A stretch of 42,428 nt of DNA from Candidatus Rokuibacteriota bacterium. GTDB taxonomy: Bacteria; Methylomirabilota; Methylomirabilia; Rokubacteriales; CSP1-6. The stretch is from contig QHTB01000198.1 in NCBI GenBank assembly GCA_003220615.1, positions 1 to 42,428 of the forward strand, read 5' to 3'. This document shows positions 7,972 through 16,412 of this stretch, piece by piece; positions within the stretch are counted from its first letter, which is position 1, and each line of letters opens with the position of its first letter. The position numbers and the translations under genes are program-made. The notes beneath the pieces were generated by a model. It made no database searches, was not told where the DNA came from, and saw only the letters and a list, made by a program, of their open reading frames with translations.

Positions 7972-8925
7972 GTGAGGAAGTATCTCGGACGCCGAGCCGC
8001 GTACGCCGCCGGTACGCTGCTCGGCGTCTCCGTCATCATCTTCGTGGTTCTCCGGATCCTCCCCGGCGACCCGCTGGTGGCCATCCTCGGCGTGGAGGGC
8101 CACGCGCGGATGTCGAAAGAGGACCGCGTGCGGATCATGGCCGACCTCGGGCTGTCCGATCCCCTGCCGGTCCAATACGGGCGGTGGCTCGTCGACATCG
8201 CCGCCGGCCGTCTCGGCAAATCGTTCTTCCGGGGTGACACCGTGGCCGAGCTGATCGCCCATCGCGGCCCGATCAGCGCCGAGATCGGACTGCTCGCCCT
8301 CGTGATCTCCTGGTTGGTCGGGCTGCCCGTCGGAATCCTGAGCGCGTTCAAGCCCAACAGCGTTCCCGACGGCGTGGCGCGGACGCTGTCGGTGCTCTTC
8401 ATCGCCATCCCGGGGTTCTGGCTCGGCATCCTGATCGTCCTCGCGCTGTTGTTCTGGTTCGGCTACAAGGCACCGATCGTGATCGTCCATGTGTGGCAGG
8501 ACCCCTGGCAGAACTTCCAGCAGGTCCTCGGCCCCGCCGTGGTGCTGGGGTTGGCGCAGGGTGCGTACATCGCGCGCATGTCGCGATCGTGTCTCCTCGA
8601 GGTCATCGGCGAGGACTTCGTCCGGACGGCGCGCGCCAAGGGACTGCGCGAGAGCCTGATCGTGTTCCGCCACGCGCTGCCGAACGCGCTCTTGCCTGTG
8701 ATCACCATCTCGGGCGTGTTGCTGGGCTTCGTGCTGGGCGGATCGGTGGCGGTCGAGCAGGCGTTCGGGGTGCCCGGGCTCGGACGCGCGCTCGTCACCG
8801 CCGTGGTCGAGCGCGACATCATCGTCGTCCAGAACCTGGTGCTGCTCTACGCGTCGATCTTCGTCGTCGTCAACGTGCTGGTCGATCTGAGCTACGCGTG
8901 GCTCGACCCGAGAATTCGATTTTAG
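7972..8925 (+). CDS. ABC transporter permease, DppB-like
   Basis: A 317-residue inner-membrane permease with six predicted helices, beginning YLGRRAAYAAGTLLG and followed by RILPGDPL, the N-terminal signature of the DppB/OppB branch. The cytoplasmic coupling loop RTARAKGL...HALPN is intact. It pairs with the DppC-like permease at 9101. The start is GTG at 7972, with no clear Shine-Dalgarno, so it may be reached by coupling from the binding-protein gene 16 bases upstream. The gene ends directly at a 9-bp-stem hairpin that opens the 81-bp repeat array. Confidence 0.92.
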   Translation: MRKYLGRRAAYAAGTLLGVSVIIFVVLRILPGDPLVAILGVEGHARMSKEDRVRIMADLGLSDPLPVQYGRWLVDIAAGRLGKSFFRGDTVAELIAHRGPISAEIGLLALVISWLVGLPVGILSAFKPNSVPDGVARTLSVLFIAIPGFWLGILIVLALLFWFGYKAPIVIVHVWQDPWQNFQQVLGPAVVLGLAQGAYIARMSRSCLLEVIGEDFVRTARAKGLRESLIVFRHALPNALLPVITISGVLLGFVLGGSVAVEQAFGVPGLGRALVTAVVERDIIVVQNLVLLYASIFVVVNVLVDLSYAWLDPRIRF

Positions 8926-8949
8926 TGGGGGCCCCGACATGGCCCCCAC
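8925..8949 (+). terminator. Strong hairpin at the dppB-like stop codon
   Basis: GTGGGGGCC (8925-8933) pairs perfectly with GGCCCCCAC (8941-8949) around a 7-base loop that holds the ATG of the first repeat-encoded mini-ORF. There is no U-tract, so it may be a 3' stabiliser or attenuator between two permease genes rather than a full terminator. Confidence 0.45.
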
Positions 8950-9200
8950 ACCCCCCATCGTTCGGAGCGCCCCGGGAAACCCGGCGCGCTCCTCTATGCT
9001 CGTGAGCTAACGCCCCGACATGGCCCCCACACCCCCCATCGTTCGGAGCGCCCCGGGAAACCCGGCGCGCTCCTTTATGCTCGTGAGCTAACGCCCCGAC
9101 ATGGCCCCCAGACTGATCAGGCGAATGGGGCTACGCCCCCCTCAGACTCCCCCGGCCAACGTTCCGAGCGCCCCGGGAAACCCGGCGCGCTCCTCTATCT
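8931..9200 (+). repeat. 81-bp tandem repeats between and into the permease genes
   Basis: Two nearly identical 81-bp units start at 8931 and 9012. A third, divergent unit starts at 9093 and runs into the DppC-like coding sequence, with 39 extra bases relative to the others. Every unit carries an inverted repeat (13-bp arms with one mismatch, AAA loop) at 8964-8992 and 9045-9073, and a weaker one at 9165-9193. Units 1 and 2 each contain a 23-codon ORF (8939-9010, 9020-9091) starting MAPTPP and ending in TAA. Unit 3 starts MAPR and shares SAPGNPARSS in the same frame, so units 1 and 2 look like truncated copies of the permease start. Confidence 0.85.
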
Positions 9201-10132
9201 TCACGGAGCTATCCCGCTTCGCCCGCCGGAACACCCTGGCGGCGGCCGGAGGCCTGGTGGGCGCCTTCATCGTTTTCGTGGCGGTGGCGGCTCCGCTGCT
9301 CGCGCCGCGCGACCCGCTCAAGGCCGACTTCAGGCGCATGACCAGGCCGCCCGACGCCCAGAACTTCTTCGGCACCGATCAAGTCGGCCGCGACACGCTG
9401 AGTCGTGTGATCTACGGCGCGCGGACGTCGCTGTTCGTGGCCTTCTCCGCCGTGCTCCTCGGCACGACGGTCGGCTCCGTGTGGGGCCTGGCCTGTGGCT
9501 ACCTGCGCGGACGGTTCGACCTCGTGAGTCAGCGCATCATGGAGATCCTGCAATCGTTCCCCGACCTCATCCTCGCGATGGCCATCTCCATGGCCATCGG
9601 GACAGGCCTGCCCGCCGTCATCATCGCCATCGCCATCACGCGCATTCCGTTCGGCGGACGCGTCATCCGGTCCGTTGCGCTCTCGATCCGCGAGATGGCG
9701 TACGTCGAGGCCGGACGAGCGAGCGGAGCGTCGTCGGCGCGGGTCATGACGTACCACGTCCTGCCCCAGTGCATCGCGCCGTACCTCGTCCTCGCCAGCA
9801 CGCACCTGGGCGTCGCGATCGTCATCGAGGCGGCGCTCGGCTTCCTCGGCGTCGGCGTCCCCCCGCCCACGCCCACCTGGGGCAACATGCTGGCCGACTC
9901 GATCACCGCGCTCGTGCCGCCGTGGTGGCTCGTGCTCTTCCCGGGCCTCGCCATCACCATCACCGTGCTCGCCTTCAACCTCCTCGGCGACGGCATCCGC
10001 GACACGCTCGATCCGCGGCTGTCCCCGGCGTTCCTGCGTCTCGTCACCGGCTCCGGACGGACCCAGCCCGTCGCCGCGGCCCCGACCGAGACGCCGGCAC
10101 CGTCGCTGACGATTTCCGGCGTGCGACCGTAG
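9101..10132 (+). CDS. ABC transporter permease, DppC-like
   Basis: The second permease of the Dpp-type importer, about 343 residues. The conserved core begins near residue 38 (FARRNTLAAAGG) and includes the family's FGTDQVGRDTLSRVIYGAR segment, the loop EAGRASGASSARV...HVLPQ and GFLGVGVPPPTPTWG. The first 37 residues are low complexity and encoded by the third copy of the 81-bp repeat. No ATG, GTG or TTG lies between that segment and the first membrane helix, so ATG 9101 or 9125 must be used. No good Shine-Dalgarno is visible. The C-terminal tail (PVAAAPTETPAPS) is also unusual and probably disordered. Confidence 0.9.
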   Translation: MAPRLIRRMGLRPPQTPPANVPSAPGNPARSSIFTELSRFARRNTLAAAGGLVGAFIVFVAVAAPLLAPRDPLKADFRRMTRPPDAQNFFGTDQVGRDTLSRVIYGARTSLFVAFSAVLLGTTVGSVWGLACGYLRGRFDLVSQRIMEILQSFPDLILAMAISMAIGTGLPAVIIAIAITRIPFGGRVIRSVALSIREMAYVEAGRASGASSARVMTYHVLPQCIAPYLVLASTHLGVAIVIEAALGFLGVGVPPPTPTWGNMLADSITALVPPWWLVLFPGLAITITVLAFNLLGDGIRDTLDPRLSPAFLRLVTGSGRTQPVAAAPTETPAPSLTISGVRP

Positions 10133-10164
10133 ATCGGCCGATGACGAGATCGGGAGATGGCGCC

Positions 10165-11226
10165 ATGATGCACGCGAGCGACCTGGACACGCCGGCCGTC
10201 ACGATCCGCCTCGACATCATGGAGGACAACATCCGGCGCGTGCAGCAGCATCTCGACCGGCACGGCATCGCCAACCGCCCGCACATCAAGACGCACAAGG
10301 TCCCGGCGCTGGGCACGCTCCAGATGCGGGCGGGCGCGGTCGGCATCACCTGCCAGAAGCTCGGCGAGGTCGAGGTCTTCACCGACGCCGGGGTTGCCGA
10401 CGACGTGCTGCTGACGTTCAACGTCCTCGGCCGGGCCAAGACCGATCGGCTCATGGCGCTCGCGGCACGGCTGCGCCGGCTGGCCGTCGTGCTCGACAAC
10501 GAGGTGGTCGCGCGCGAGCTGTCCGAGGCGGGCGCGCGTCACGGCGCCGACGTGAGATTCCTGATCGAGTGCGACACCGGCTTCGGCCGCAACGGAGTCC
10601 AGACGCCGGAGGCGGCGCTCGACCTGGCGCGCGTCGCTCTGAAGCTGCCGCGGCTGGCGTTCGAAGGACTCATGACGTTCCCGAATCGCGATCCGGGGAC
10701 GCGCGAGTTCTTCACCCGCGCGCTCGAGCTCTTCAAGCGCGCCGGCATCCCGGTGCCGGTCGTCTCCGGCGGCGGCACGCCGAGTCTGTTCCGCGCCCAG
10801 GAGATTCCGATGCTCAGCGAGCACCGCGCCGGGACTTACATCTTCAACGACGCGATGGTCGTCGCCTCCGGCACGGCCACCTGGGACAACTGCGCGATGC
10901 GCGTGCGCGCCACCGTGGTGAGCCGCCCGACGCCCACACGGGCCGTCATCGACGCCGGGACGAAGGTGCTGACGTCGGATCAATACACGGTCAAGGGCTA
11001 CGGCCACGTCCTCGAATATCCGGAGGCGGCCGTCACGAACCTCTCCGAGGAGCACGGCATCGTGGACCTCTCACCGTGCCGCGAGCGGCCGGCCGTCGGT
11101 GACGTCGTGCACGTCGTTCCGAATCACTGCTGCGTGGTGAGCAACATGGTCGACGAGCTCTACGGTGTCCGCGACGGACGGGTCGAAGCGGTCTGGCCGG
11201 TGGCCGCCCGAGGGACGGTCCGCTAG
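10165..11226 (+). CDS. D-threonine aldolase / D-serine dehydratase-like PLP enzyme
   Basis: A 353-residue fold-type III PLP enzyme (alanine racemase N-terminal-like barrel). The PLP lysine is expected in RPHIKTHK (Lys42 or Lys45). The C-terminal HCC motif in VPNHCCVVSN matches the His-x-Cys metal site of D-serine dehydratase and D-threonine aldolase. It should cleave or deaminate a D-3-hydroxyamino acid. ATG 10165 has GGGAG nine bases upstream; ATG 10141 is in frame but has no ribosome site. It sits 32 bases after the DppC-like gene, so the importer may carry D-amino-acid-containing peptides or a related beta-hydroxy amino acid. Confidence 0.85.
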   Translation: MMHASDLDTPAVTIRLDIMEDNIRRVQQHLDRHGIANRPHIKTHKVPALGTLQMRAGAVGITCQKLGEVEVFTDAGVADDVLLTFNVLGRAKTDRLMALAARLRRLAVVLDNEVVARELSEAGARHGADVRFLIECDTGFGRNGVQTPEAALDLARVALKLPRLAFEGLMTFPNRDPGTREFFTRALELFKRAGIPVPVVSGGGTPSLFRAQEIPMLSEHRAGTYIFNDAMVVASGTATWDNCAMRVRATVVSRPTPTRAVIDAGTKVLTSDQYTVKGYGHVLEYPEAAVTNLSEEHGIVDLSPCRERPAVGDVVHVVPNHCCVVSNMVDELYGVRDGRVEAVWPVAARGTVR

Positions 11227-11237
11227 CCTCGCGAGCC

Positions 11238-11252
11238 CCCGCTTCGCGCGGG
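11238..11252. terminator. Hairpin between convergent genes
   Basis: CCCGC and GCGGG form a 5-bp stem around TTCGC in the 31-base gap between the convergent D-threonine-aldolase-like gene and the PotC-like gene. Short and without a U-tract, so only a weak bidirectional terminator candidate. Confidence 0.3.
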
Positions 11253-11257
11253 CAACC

Positions 11258-12073
11258 TCAGCGAAGCTGTCGGCTCAGCCCGGCCAGGCGCTCGGCCAGC
11301 AGCATCACGAGCAGCGTGAACACGATCAGCACGCCCGAGGCGGCGGCCGCTCGCACGTCCAGGTTCGTCTCGATGATCTGCCAGAGGTGGATGGGCAGGA
11401 CCTCGGTCCTCGCGTCGGAGAGGAAGAGCGACACCGGGACGTTGTCGAACGAGGCCATGAACGCCAGAAAGGCGCCGGCGGCGATCCCGCGACTGATCAG
11501 CGGCAGCGTCACCCGCCGGAACGTGTAGAACCGGCTGGCCCCGAGACTGGCAGACGACTCGAGCAGCGCGGGATCGAGCTGGGCGAGCGCGGCGACGGCC
11601 GTGCGCACGACGATCGGTGCGCACACCACGACGTGGCCGATGGCCAGCGTCAGCCACGACAGCCGGAGCCCGGCCAGGCTGAAGGCCATCAGCGCGGCGA
11701 AGCCGAAGGCCAGCGCGGGCAGGAGCAGCGGCGACATGAAGAGCGCGTCGAGGGCGCGGGCCCACCGCGAGCGGCTCCGCGCGATCCCCAGCGCTCCCAG
11801 CGTTCCAAGGACGGCCGACGCCGCCGTCGCGACCACGGCGACGTAGAGGCTGTTGCCCGCCGCGCGCTGGAGCTGCCCGGCCCCGGCCAGTGCGCGATAC
11901 CAGCGAAAGGACAGCCCATCGGGCGGAAACCTCAGCGAGGCCGACGCCGTCAGCGACGTGAGGAGGACGATCACCGTCGGCGCGACGAGGACGACGACGG
12001 CAGCGGTGGACAGCGCCCCGACGACGACGCGAAACGACAGCGCATCGAGATCGAGGCGCCGCCGCTCAGCCAT
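11258..12073 (-). CDS. ABC transporter permease, PotC-like
   Basis: A 271-residue inner-membrane permease of the spermidine/putrescine (PotC) type with about six helices and the loop LESSASLGASRF...RRVTLPL that contacts the ATPase. The C-terminal pattern (SFDNVPVSLFL) is typical of this branch. It is the last gene of the minus-strand operon uraD-uraH-SBP-PotB-PotC and overlaps the PotB-like gene by eight bases. No ATPase gene follows. From its operon partners the substrate is more likely a purine or ureide than a polyamine. Confidence 0.9.
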   Translation of the reverse strand: MAERRRLDLDALSFRVVVGALSTAAVVVLVAPTVIVLLTSLTASASLRFPPDGLSFRWYRALAGAGQLQRAAGNSLYVAVVATAASAVLGTLGALGIARSRSRWARALDALFMSPLLLPALAFGFAALMAFSLAGLRLSWLTLAIGHVVVCAPIVVRTAVAALAQLDPALLESSASLGASRFYTFRRVTLPLISRGIAAGAFLAFMASFDNVPVSLFLSDARTEVLPIHLWQIIETNLDVRAAAASGVLIVFTLLVMLLAERLAGLSRQLR

Positions 12074-12911
12074 GAACGAGCGCTCGCCGGCCTCGTCCGG
12101 CCGCGTTGATCAGCACCACGACGAACAGCACGGCGAACATGAAGACGATCGAGATCGCGGCCGCGAACGGCCAGTCGTTCGCGCCCGTCGCCTGCTGGTA
12201 CATGAAGAGTGGCACCCAGACCAGACGAGCACCGCCGATGAGGGTCTGGGTCACGAAGGCCGTCACGCACGCCGCATAGACGAGGACGCACCCCGCGGCG
12301 ACGCCGGGCAGGCTGAGTGGCGCGATCACCCGGGCGAACGTTCGCCACTGCCCGGCACCCAGCGCCGCCGACGCGTCGGCGAGGTTCGGATCGATCCGCT
12401 GGAACGTGGTCAGCAAGGGCAGGATCATGAGCGGAAGCTGGACCTGGGCGAGCACCATCACGACGCCCGGCTCGGTGAAGAGGAGCCGAACCGGCTCGTC
12501 GATCAGCCCGACGGCGAGCAGCGTCTTGTTGAGGATGCCCTGGCGGCCGAGGATGACGATCCAGGCGAACGTACGGACGACGACGCTGGTCAGGAGCGGC
12601 AGGATCACCACGAATACGAGGAGCGACTGCACCCGCGGGCGGGCCCGGGCGATCACCCAGGCCAGCGGGTAGCCGAGCAGCAGGCACACGAGCGTCGCCT
12701 TGACGCCGAGCACGAGCGTGTCCACGAGAATCCCGAGGTGCAGGCGATCGCCGAGGAAGCGTGTGTACTGGCGCAAGGCCAGCGTCTGCATGGTCGGCTC
12801 GGCGAACAGGCTCACCACGAACAGCACGCCGAGCGGCGCGACGAAGAACAGGGCGAAGAACGCGGCGACGGGCAGCGCCAGCCGCCACTCGCCGTCGCTC
12901 CGCGCCGGCAC
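12066..12911 (-). CDS. ABC transporter permease, PotB-like
   Basis: A 281-residue inner-membrane permease of the PotB type. It has an N-terminal helix (LPVAAFFALFFVAPLGVLF), the family segment VVRTFAWIVILGRQG and the coupling loop DASAALGAGQWRTF...IAPLSLPG. The start is GTG 12911, two bases after the binding-protein stop, and fits the first helix; the longer open frame above it is not real. It overlaps the PotC-like gene by eight bases. With the upstream binding protein it forms an importer whose ATPase is missing here. Confidence 0.9.
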   Translation of the reverse strand: MPARSDGEWRLALPVAAFFALFFVAPLGVLFVVSLFAEPTMQTLALRQYTRFLGDRLHLGILVDTLVLGVKATLVCLLLGYPLAWVIARARPRVQSLLVFVVILPLLTSVVVRTFAWIVILGRQGILNKTLLAVGLIDEPVRLLFTEPGVVMVLAQVQLPLMILPLLTTFQRIDPNLADASAALGAGQWRTFARVIAPLSLPGVAAGCVLVYAACVTAFVTQTLIGGARLVWVPLFMYQQATGANDWPFAAAISIVFMFAVLFVVVLINAAGRGRRALVHG

Positions 12912-12913
12912 GA

Positions 12914-13957
12914 CTAGAGCTTGATCTCCCGGTTGAAGCGCTCGATGGCGGCGGCGCGCACCTCGTTGATCTTCGTCCAGTCGTGGAAGACGAGCTTCGT
13001 GAGCTCGTCGGGCGTCCGCGCCACCTTGTCGACGATGGCGCCGCTGAGGACGACCTTGCGATTGGTCGGAATGACGAAGTGCGGCGCCTTTGCCATCGCG
13101 GCCTGGACCTCGGGCGTGATGTGGCCCTCGATGTACTCGAAGGCGAGGTCGGGCCGCTGGGCCCCCTTGACGATGTGGAGGTTCGTCCGCCACGCCGGCG
13201 CACCGGTCTCCGGCTTCACCCAGTCGACCTCGACGCCTTTGCCCTTGAGCGTCTCGATGAAGTTGAAGTTGTGGACGGCCACGTCCACCTGCTCCTGCTG
13301 GATGAGCGCCGAGTGCGCCCCCAGGTTGGCCGAGATGGCGCCGACGTTGGGCAACAGGGTCCGCAACGCGAGGAAGCCGGGCTCGAGGTTCGACTCGCTG
13401 CCGCCCTTCAAGCGCGCCAGCTCCACGATGAACGCCATGCCCAGGCTCGAGTTCAGCGCGGTCAGGCCGACGCGTCCCTTGTAGGCCGGGTTCCAGAGGT
13501 CGTCCCACGAGCGCGGCGCCGTCTTGACCTTCTTCGGGTTGTAGGCGAGGCCGATGGCCTGCATCGAGATGGCGGGGCCCCACTCGTTCCGGAACGGTGG
13601 ACCGAGCTCGTTGAAGTGCGCCGACTTCGCGGCCGGGTACTTCTCGAGCACGCCCTGCTTGACGGCGTCGAGGGTCGGCCCTTCGTCGAGGATGGCGACG
13701 TCGAACGGCGGCTGGCCGCGCGTGGCCGCCAGCTTGGCCACCTGATCGGTCGCCAGCATGATCGTCTGCGTCACGTCGGCGTTCGTCTTCTTCTGGAAGT
13801 AGGGCGCGAGGATCTCGCGGTGGACCTCGTTCCACGTGCCCGGGAACGTCGCGACGACGAGCTGGTCCTTCGCGCTCGCGGGAACCGGCGTGAGCGCGGC
13901 AATGGCGAGGGCGGCGCCGCCCCGCACGAACGTCCGGCGATCGATCGATGGCGTCAT
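12914..13957 (-). CDS. ABC transporter substrate-binding protein, PotD/extracellular family 1 type, Tat-exported
   Basis: A 347-residue binding protein with a twin-arginine signal (RRTFVRGGAAL, then a hydrophobic run to PASAK). The mature part opens LVVATFPGTWNEVHREILAPYF, cut here to mark the PotD-like lobe start, and carries AIGLAYNPKKVK, the common strand crossing to lobe 2. GAGGAGG lies before ATG 13957. The gene follows uraH after ten bases and precedes the PotB- and PotC-like permeases, so it is co-transcribed with ureide catabolism genes. I infer that it binds urate, allantoin or a related ureide; the sequence alone does not show the ligand. Confidence 0.88.
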   Translation of the reverse strand: MTPSIDRRTFVRGGAALAIAALTPVPASAKDQLVVATFPGTWNEVHREILAPYFQKKTNADVTQTIMLATDQVAKLAATRGQPPFDVAILDEGPTLDAVKQGVLEKYPAAKSAHFNELGPPFRNEWGPAISMQAIGLAYNPKKVKTAPRSWDDLWNPAYKGRVGLTALNSSLGMAFIVELARLKGGSESNLEPGFLALRTLLPNVGAISANLGAHSALIQQEQVDVAVHNFNFIETLKGKGVEVDWVKPETGAPAWRTNLHIVKGAQRPDLAFEYIEGHITPEVQAAMAKAPHFVIPTNRKVVLSGAIVDKVARTPDELTKLVFHDWTKINEVRAAAIERFNREIKL

Positions 13958-13967
13958 GATGGCCTCC

Positions 13968-14336
13968 TCAGCTGCCACGGTACGTCACGTAGCCGAAGGG
14001 CGAGACCAGCAGCGGCACGTGGTAATGCGCGTCGACGTCGGCGATGGCGAACCGCACCGGCACCTGGTCCAGGAACGGTGGATCGGCCAGCGCGATTCCG
14101 GCTGCGGCGAAGTACGGCCCGACGTGAAACGTGATCTGGTAGCGACCGCGCTTCATCTCGCCCTCGGCGAGCAACGGCTCTTCGGTGCGGCCCTCGGCGT
14201 TCGTGGCGACCGCCTTCAAGACTCGGGCTCCACCACCGGGCTCGATCACGGCCAGCTCGAGCTGGAGCCCGGCGGCCGGACGTCCACGCGCGGTGTCGAG
14301 CACGTGGGTCGTGAGGCCGCGCGTCGGGCGCGCCAT
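13968..14336 (-). CDS. uraH: 5-hydroxyisourate hydrolase (transthyretin-like)
   Basis: A 122-residue HIU hydrolase, which opens 5-hydroxyisourate to OHCU in the second step of urate breakdown. All family marks are present: LTTHVLDTARGRPA at the N-terminus, a histidine pair in DAHYHVPLL and the C-terminal tetrapeptide YRGS. The active enzyme is a transthyretin-like homotetramer. Its ATG overlaps the uraD stop by one base (TGATG), and a binding-protein gene follows after ten bases. No urate oxidase gene is in the window. Confidence 0.95.
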   Translation of the reverse strand: MARPTRGLTTHVLDTARGRPAAGLQLELAVIEPGGGARVLKAVATNAEGRTEEPLLAEGEMKRGRYQITFHVGPYFAAAGIALADPPFLDQVPVRFAIADVDAHYHVPLLVSPFGYVTYRGS

Positions 14337-14878
14337 CACGGCGCGACCAGAGCGTCGAGGCGCAGCCGCGTGATCTCGCACACCTGCTCGAGGGCCGTGG
14401 CGATCTCGACGTCCTTCGTGTTCAGGAGTCGGCGCTCGAATGCCGCCAGGATCGCCGCCTTGTCGTGGCGGCGTACCGCGATGATGAACGGGAATCCGAA
14501 CGCCGCCGTGTAGGCCGCGTTCAGGCGCGTGAAGCGGTCGTACTCGTCGTCGGTGAGGCGATCGAGACCGGCCGAGGCCTGTTCCGCCACCGACGCCGCG
14601 CTCATCGCGCCGGCGCGGGCGGCCCGGCCCGCCAGATCGGGATGGGCGCCGAGCAGCGCGAGCTGCCGCGCCCGCGATGCTCCTCGCACGGCGTCGCACA
14701 TCGCGGCGTGCAGCGCCGTGACGTCGGCGAAGGGCCGTGCCGCCCACGCCTGCTCGGCGACCCACGGCGAATTCTCGAAGACGCCGCCGAACGTGTGGAC
14801 GAAGGCCGCGCGGTCCATGCCTTCGATCTGGGCAACGGTGATCTTGAGCGACGCGGCGCCCGCGGAGGACGGCGACAC
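14336..14878 (-). CDS. uraD: 2-oxo-4-hydroxy-4-carboxy-5-ureidoimidazoline decarboxylase
   Basis: An OHCU decarboxylase of about 180 residues, converting the HIU hydrolase product into S-allantoin. The conserved FENSPWVAEQAW, LLGAHPDLAGR (with the catalytic His) and ATALEQVCEITRLRL segments are present. No ATG lies before the conserved core; GTG 14878 or GTG 14887 is the probable start, both without a clear Shine-Dalgarno. It is the first gene of the uraD-uraH-importer operon and is divergent from the aminotransferase at 14945, with about 66 bases for two promoters. Confidence 0.92.
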   Translation of the reverse strand: MSPSSAGAASLKITVAQIEGMDRAAFVHTFGGVFENSPWVAEQAWAARPFADVTALHAAMCDAVRGASRARQLALLGAHPDLAGRAARAGAMSAASVAEQASAGLDRLTDDEYDRFTRLNAAYTAAFGFPFIIAVRRHDKAAILAAFERRLLNTKDVEIATALEQVCEITRLRLDALVAP

Positions 14879-14944
14879 GGCCCGCACTCTGGCCCATTTT
14901 TCTCTGGCTGGCAAGCGGATCACCGCTTCGGGTAACGTCAGGGG

Positions 14945-16177
14945 ATGCGAGAGCTCCTGCCCGGTCCGCGCATCCTGCTGGGCCCCGGTCCGTCGATGGC
15001 CGATCCGCGCGTGCTGCGTGCGATGTCCACGCCGCTCCTCGGGCAGTTCGATCCCGAGTTCACCGCGATCATGAACGACGTGACCGAGCTCACGCGCTTC
15101 GCGTTCGAGACCGGCAACGAGCGGGCGTTCCCCGTCTCGGGCGCCGGCCGCGCCGCGCTCGAAGCCGCCATCACGTCGATCGTCGAGCCCGGTGACCGTG
15201 TGGTCGTCGGCGAGTGCGGGCGCTTCGGACTGCTGCTCATCGAGATCGCCGAGCGCTGCGGCGCCGTGGTCTCCGCCGTGCGTGGTTCCTGGGGCAGCGT
15301 GCTCGAGCCCGATCCGATCGCCGCCGAGCTGCGCCGGGCGCCCACCAAGCTGGTGGCCGTCGTGCACGGTGAGACCTCCACCGGCGTGCTCCAGCCGCTC
15401 GACGCGATCGCCCGCGTGGCCCACGAGCACGGCGCGCTACTGATGGCCGACTGCGTGGTGACGCTCGGCGGATGCGAGGTCGCGGTGGATCGCTGGGACG
15501 TGGACGTCGCGGTCGCGGGCGCTCAGAAGTGCCTGTCGTGTCCATCCGGCCTCTCGCCCGTCACGTACAACGCGCGCGCGGAGGACGCCATCCGTCGCCG
15601 GACGCGCAAAGTCGTGAGCAACTATCTCGATCTCGCTCAGCTCGCCGACTACTGGAGCCCGGCGCGCTTCAATCACCACACCGCGCCGACCGCGATGGTG
15701 TACGGCCTTCGCGAGGCGCTGCGGGCGTTCCAGGACGAGGGCCGGGCCGCGCGCTTCGCCCGTCATCGCGGGCACGGCGACGCGCTCCGCGCGGGACTTC
15801 ACGCGCTCGGTCTCGTCCTCTTCGGCAAGGAGCCGCCGGAGCGACGGCTCGCGTTCCTCACGCCGGTCGTGGTGCCCGACGGCGTGGACGAGCTCCGCGT
15901 GCGCCGTCGGCTGATCGAGGACTTCGGGATCGAGATCGGAGCGGCGTTCGGTCAGCTCCAGGGTCGAATCTGGCGGATCGGTACGATGGGATATTCCGCA
16001 TCGCGGCGCAACGTGCTCCTCTGCCTCGCCGCGCTCGAGCACGTGCTACGCGACGAGGGCTTCCGATCTCAGCCGGGCGCGGGCGTGGCTGCGGCGCGGG
16101 CGCACTATCAGAGCGCCGGCGTCGAGCCGGCAAGCGTCGAGGACAGCCTGGGCGCCGATGGCATCGGCCGCGTCTGA
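14945..16177 (+). CDS. Class V aminotransferase, (S)-ureidoglycine--glyoxylate aminotransferase-like
   Basis: A 410-residue PLP aminotransferase of the serine/alanine--glyoxylate type. The N-terminal LLGPGPSMADPRVL and the PLP lysine motif AGAQKCLSCPSG are clear. Family members include PucG, which transfers the ureidoglycine amino group to glyoxylate or a related acceptor. Its position, divergent from uraD-uraH, points to ureidoglycine, the later product of allantoin breakdown, so PucG-like is the best call; serine-glyoxylate aminotransferase remains possible. ATG 14945 is preceded only by a very close AGGGG. The last 30 residues are poorly conserved-looking and possibly disordered. Confidence 0.85.
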   Translation: MRELLPGPRILLGPGPSMADPRVLRAMSTPLLGQFDPEFTAIMNDVTELTRFAFETGNERAFPVSGAGRAALEAAITSIVEPGDRVVVGECGRFGLLLIEIAERCGAVVSAVRGSWGSVLEPDPIAAELRRAPTKLVAVVHGETSTGVLQPLDAIARVAHEHGALLMADCVVTLGGCEVAVDRWDVDVAVAGAQKCLSCPSGLSPVTYNARAEDAIRRRTRKVVSNYLDLAQLADYWSPARFNHHTAPTAMVYGLREALRAFQDEGRAARFARHRGHGDALRAGLHALGLVLFGKEPPERRLAFLTPVVVPDGVDELRVRRRLIEDFGIEIGAAFGQLQGRIWRIGTMGYSASRRNVLLCLAALEHVLRDEGFRSQPGAGVAAARAHYQSAGVEPASVEDSLGADGIGRV

Positions 16178-16412
16178 CGCGAGTGTCGTCGGAGTGACGC
16201 GGCGCCCTCCCGTTCGTTGTATGGCCATCTTCCTTTCGTTTATGTCGTCGTCCACAACAAAGTGCAAGCGAGGGCTCGATTTGCGACCGATCACGTCGGG
16301 ACTGCCCATGCGAACCGTGGGTGGCACACCCCATGCACATTGCCCGAGCATGCTAACGACAATGAACCGCCGGCGGAGTGGCCCTCAGGCAATCATGCGG
16401 GTGTCAGGACCG

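Noticed and set aside
8939..9091. Two 23-codon mini-ORFs as separate genes
   Set aside because: They are identical repeat copies of a permease start, lack a good ribosome site and end abruptly; noted under the repeat instead.
8931..9200. CRISPR-like array
   Set aside because: Only two full units and one partial, with an 81-bp period and no variable spacers; this is a tandem repeat, not an array.
16158..16412. N-terminal extension of the hypothetical protein at 16413
   Set aside because: It starts inside the aminotransferase gene and its translation is unlike a protein; codon pattern becomes coding-like only after about 16395.
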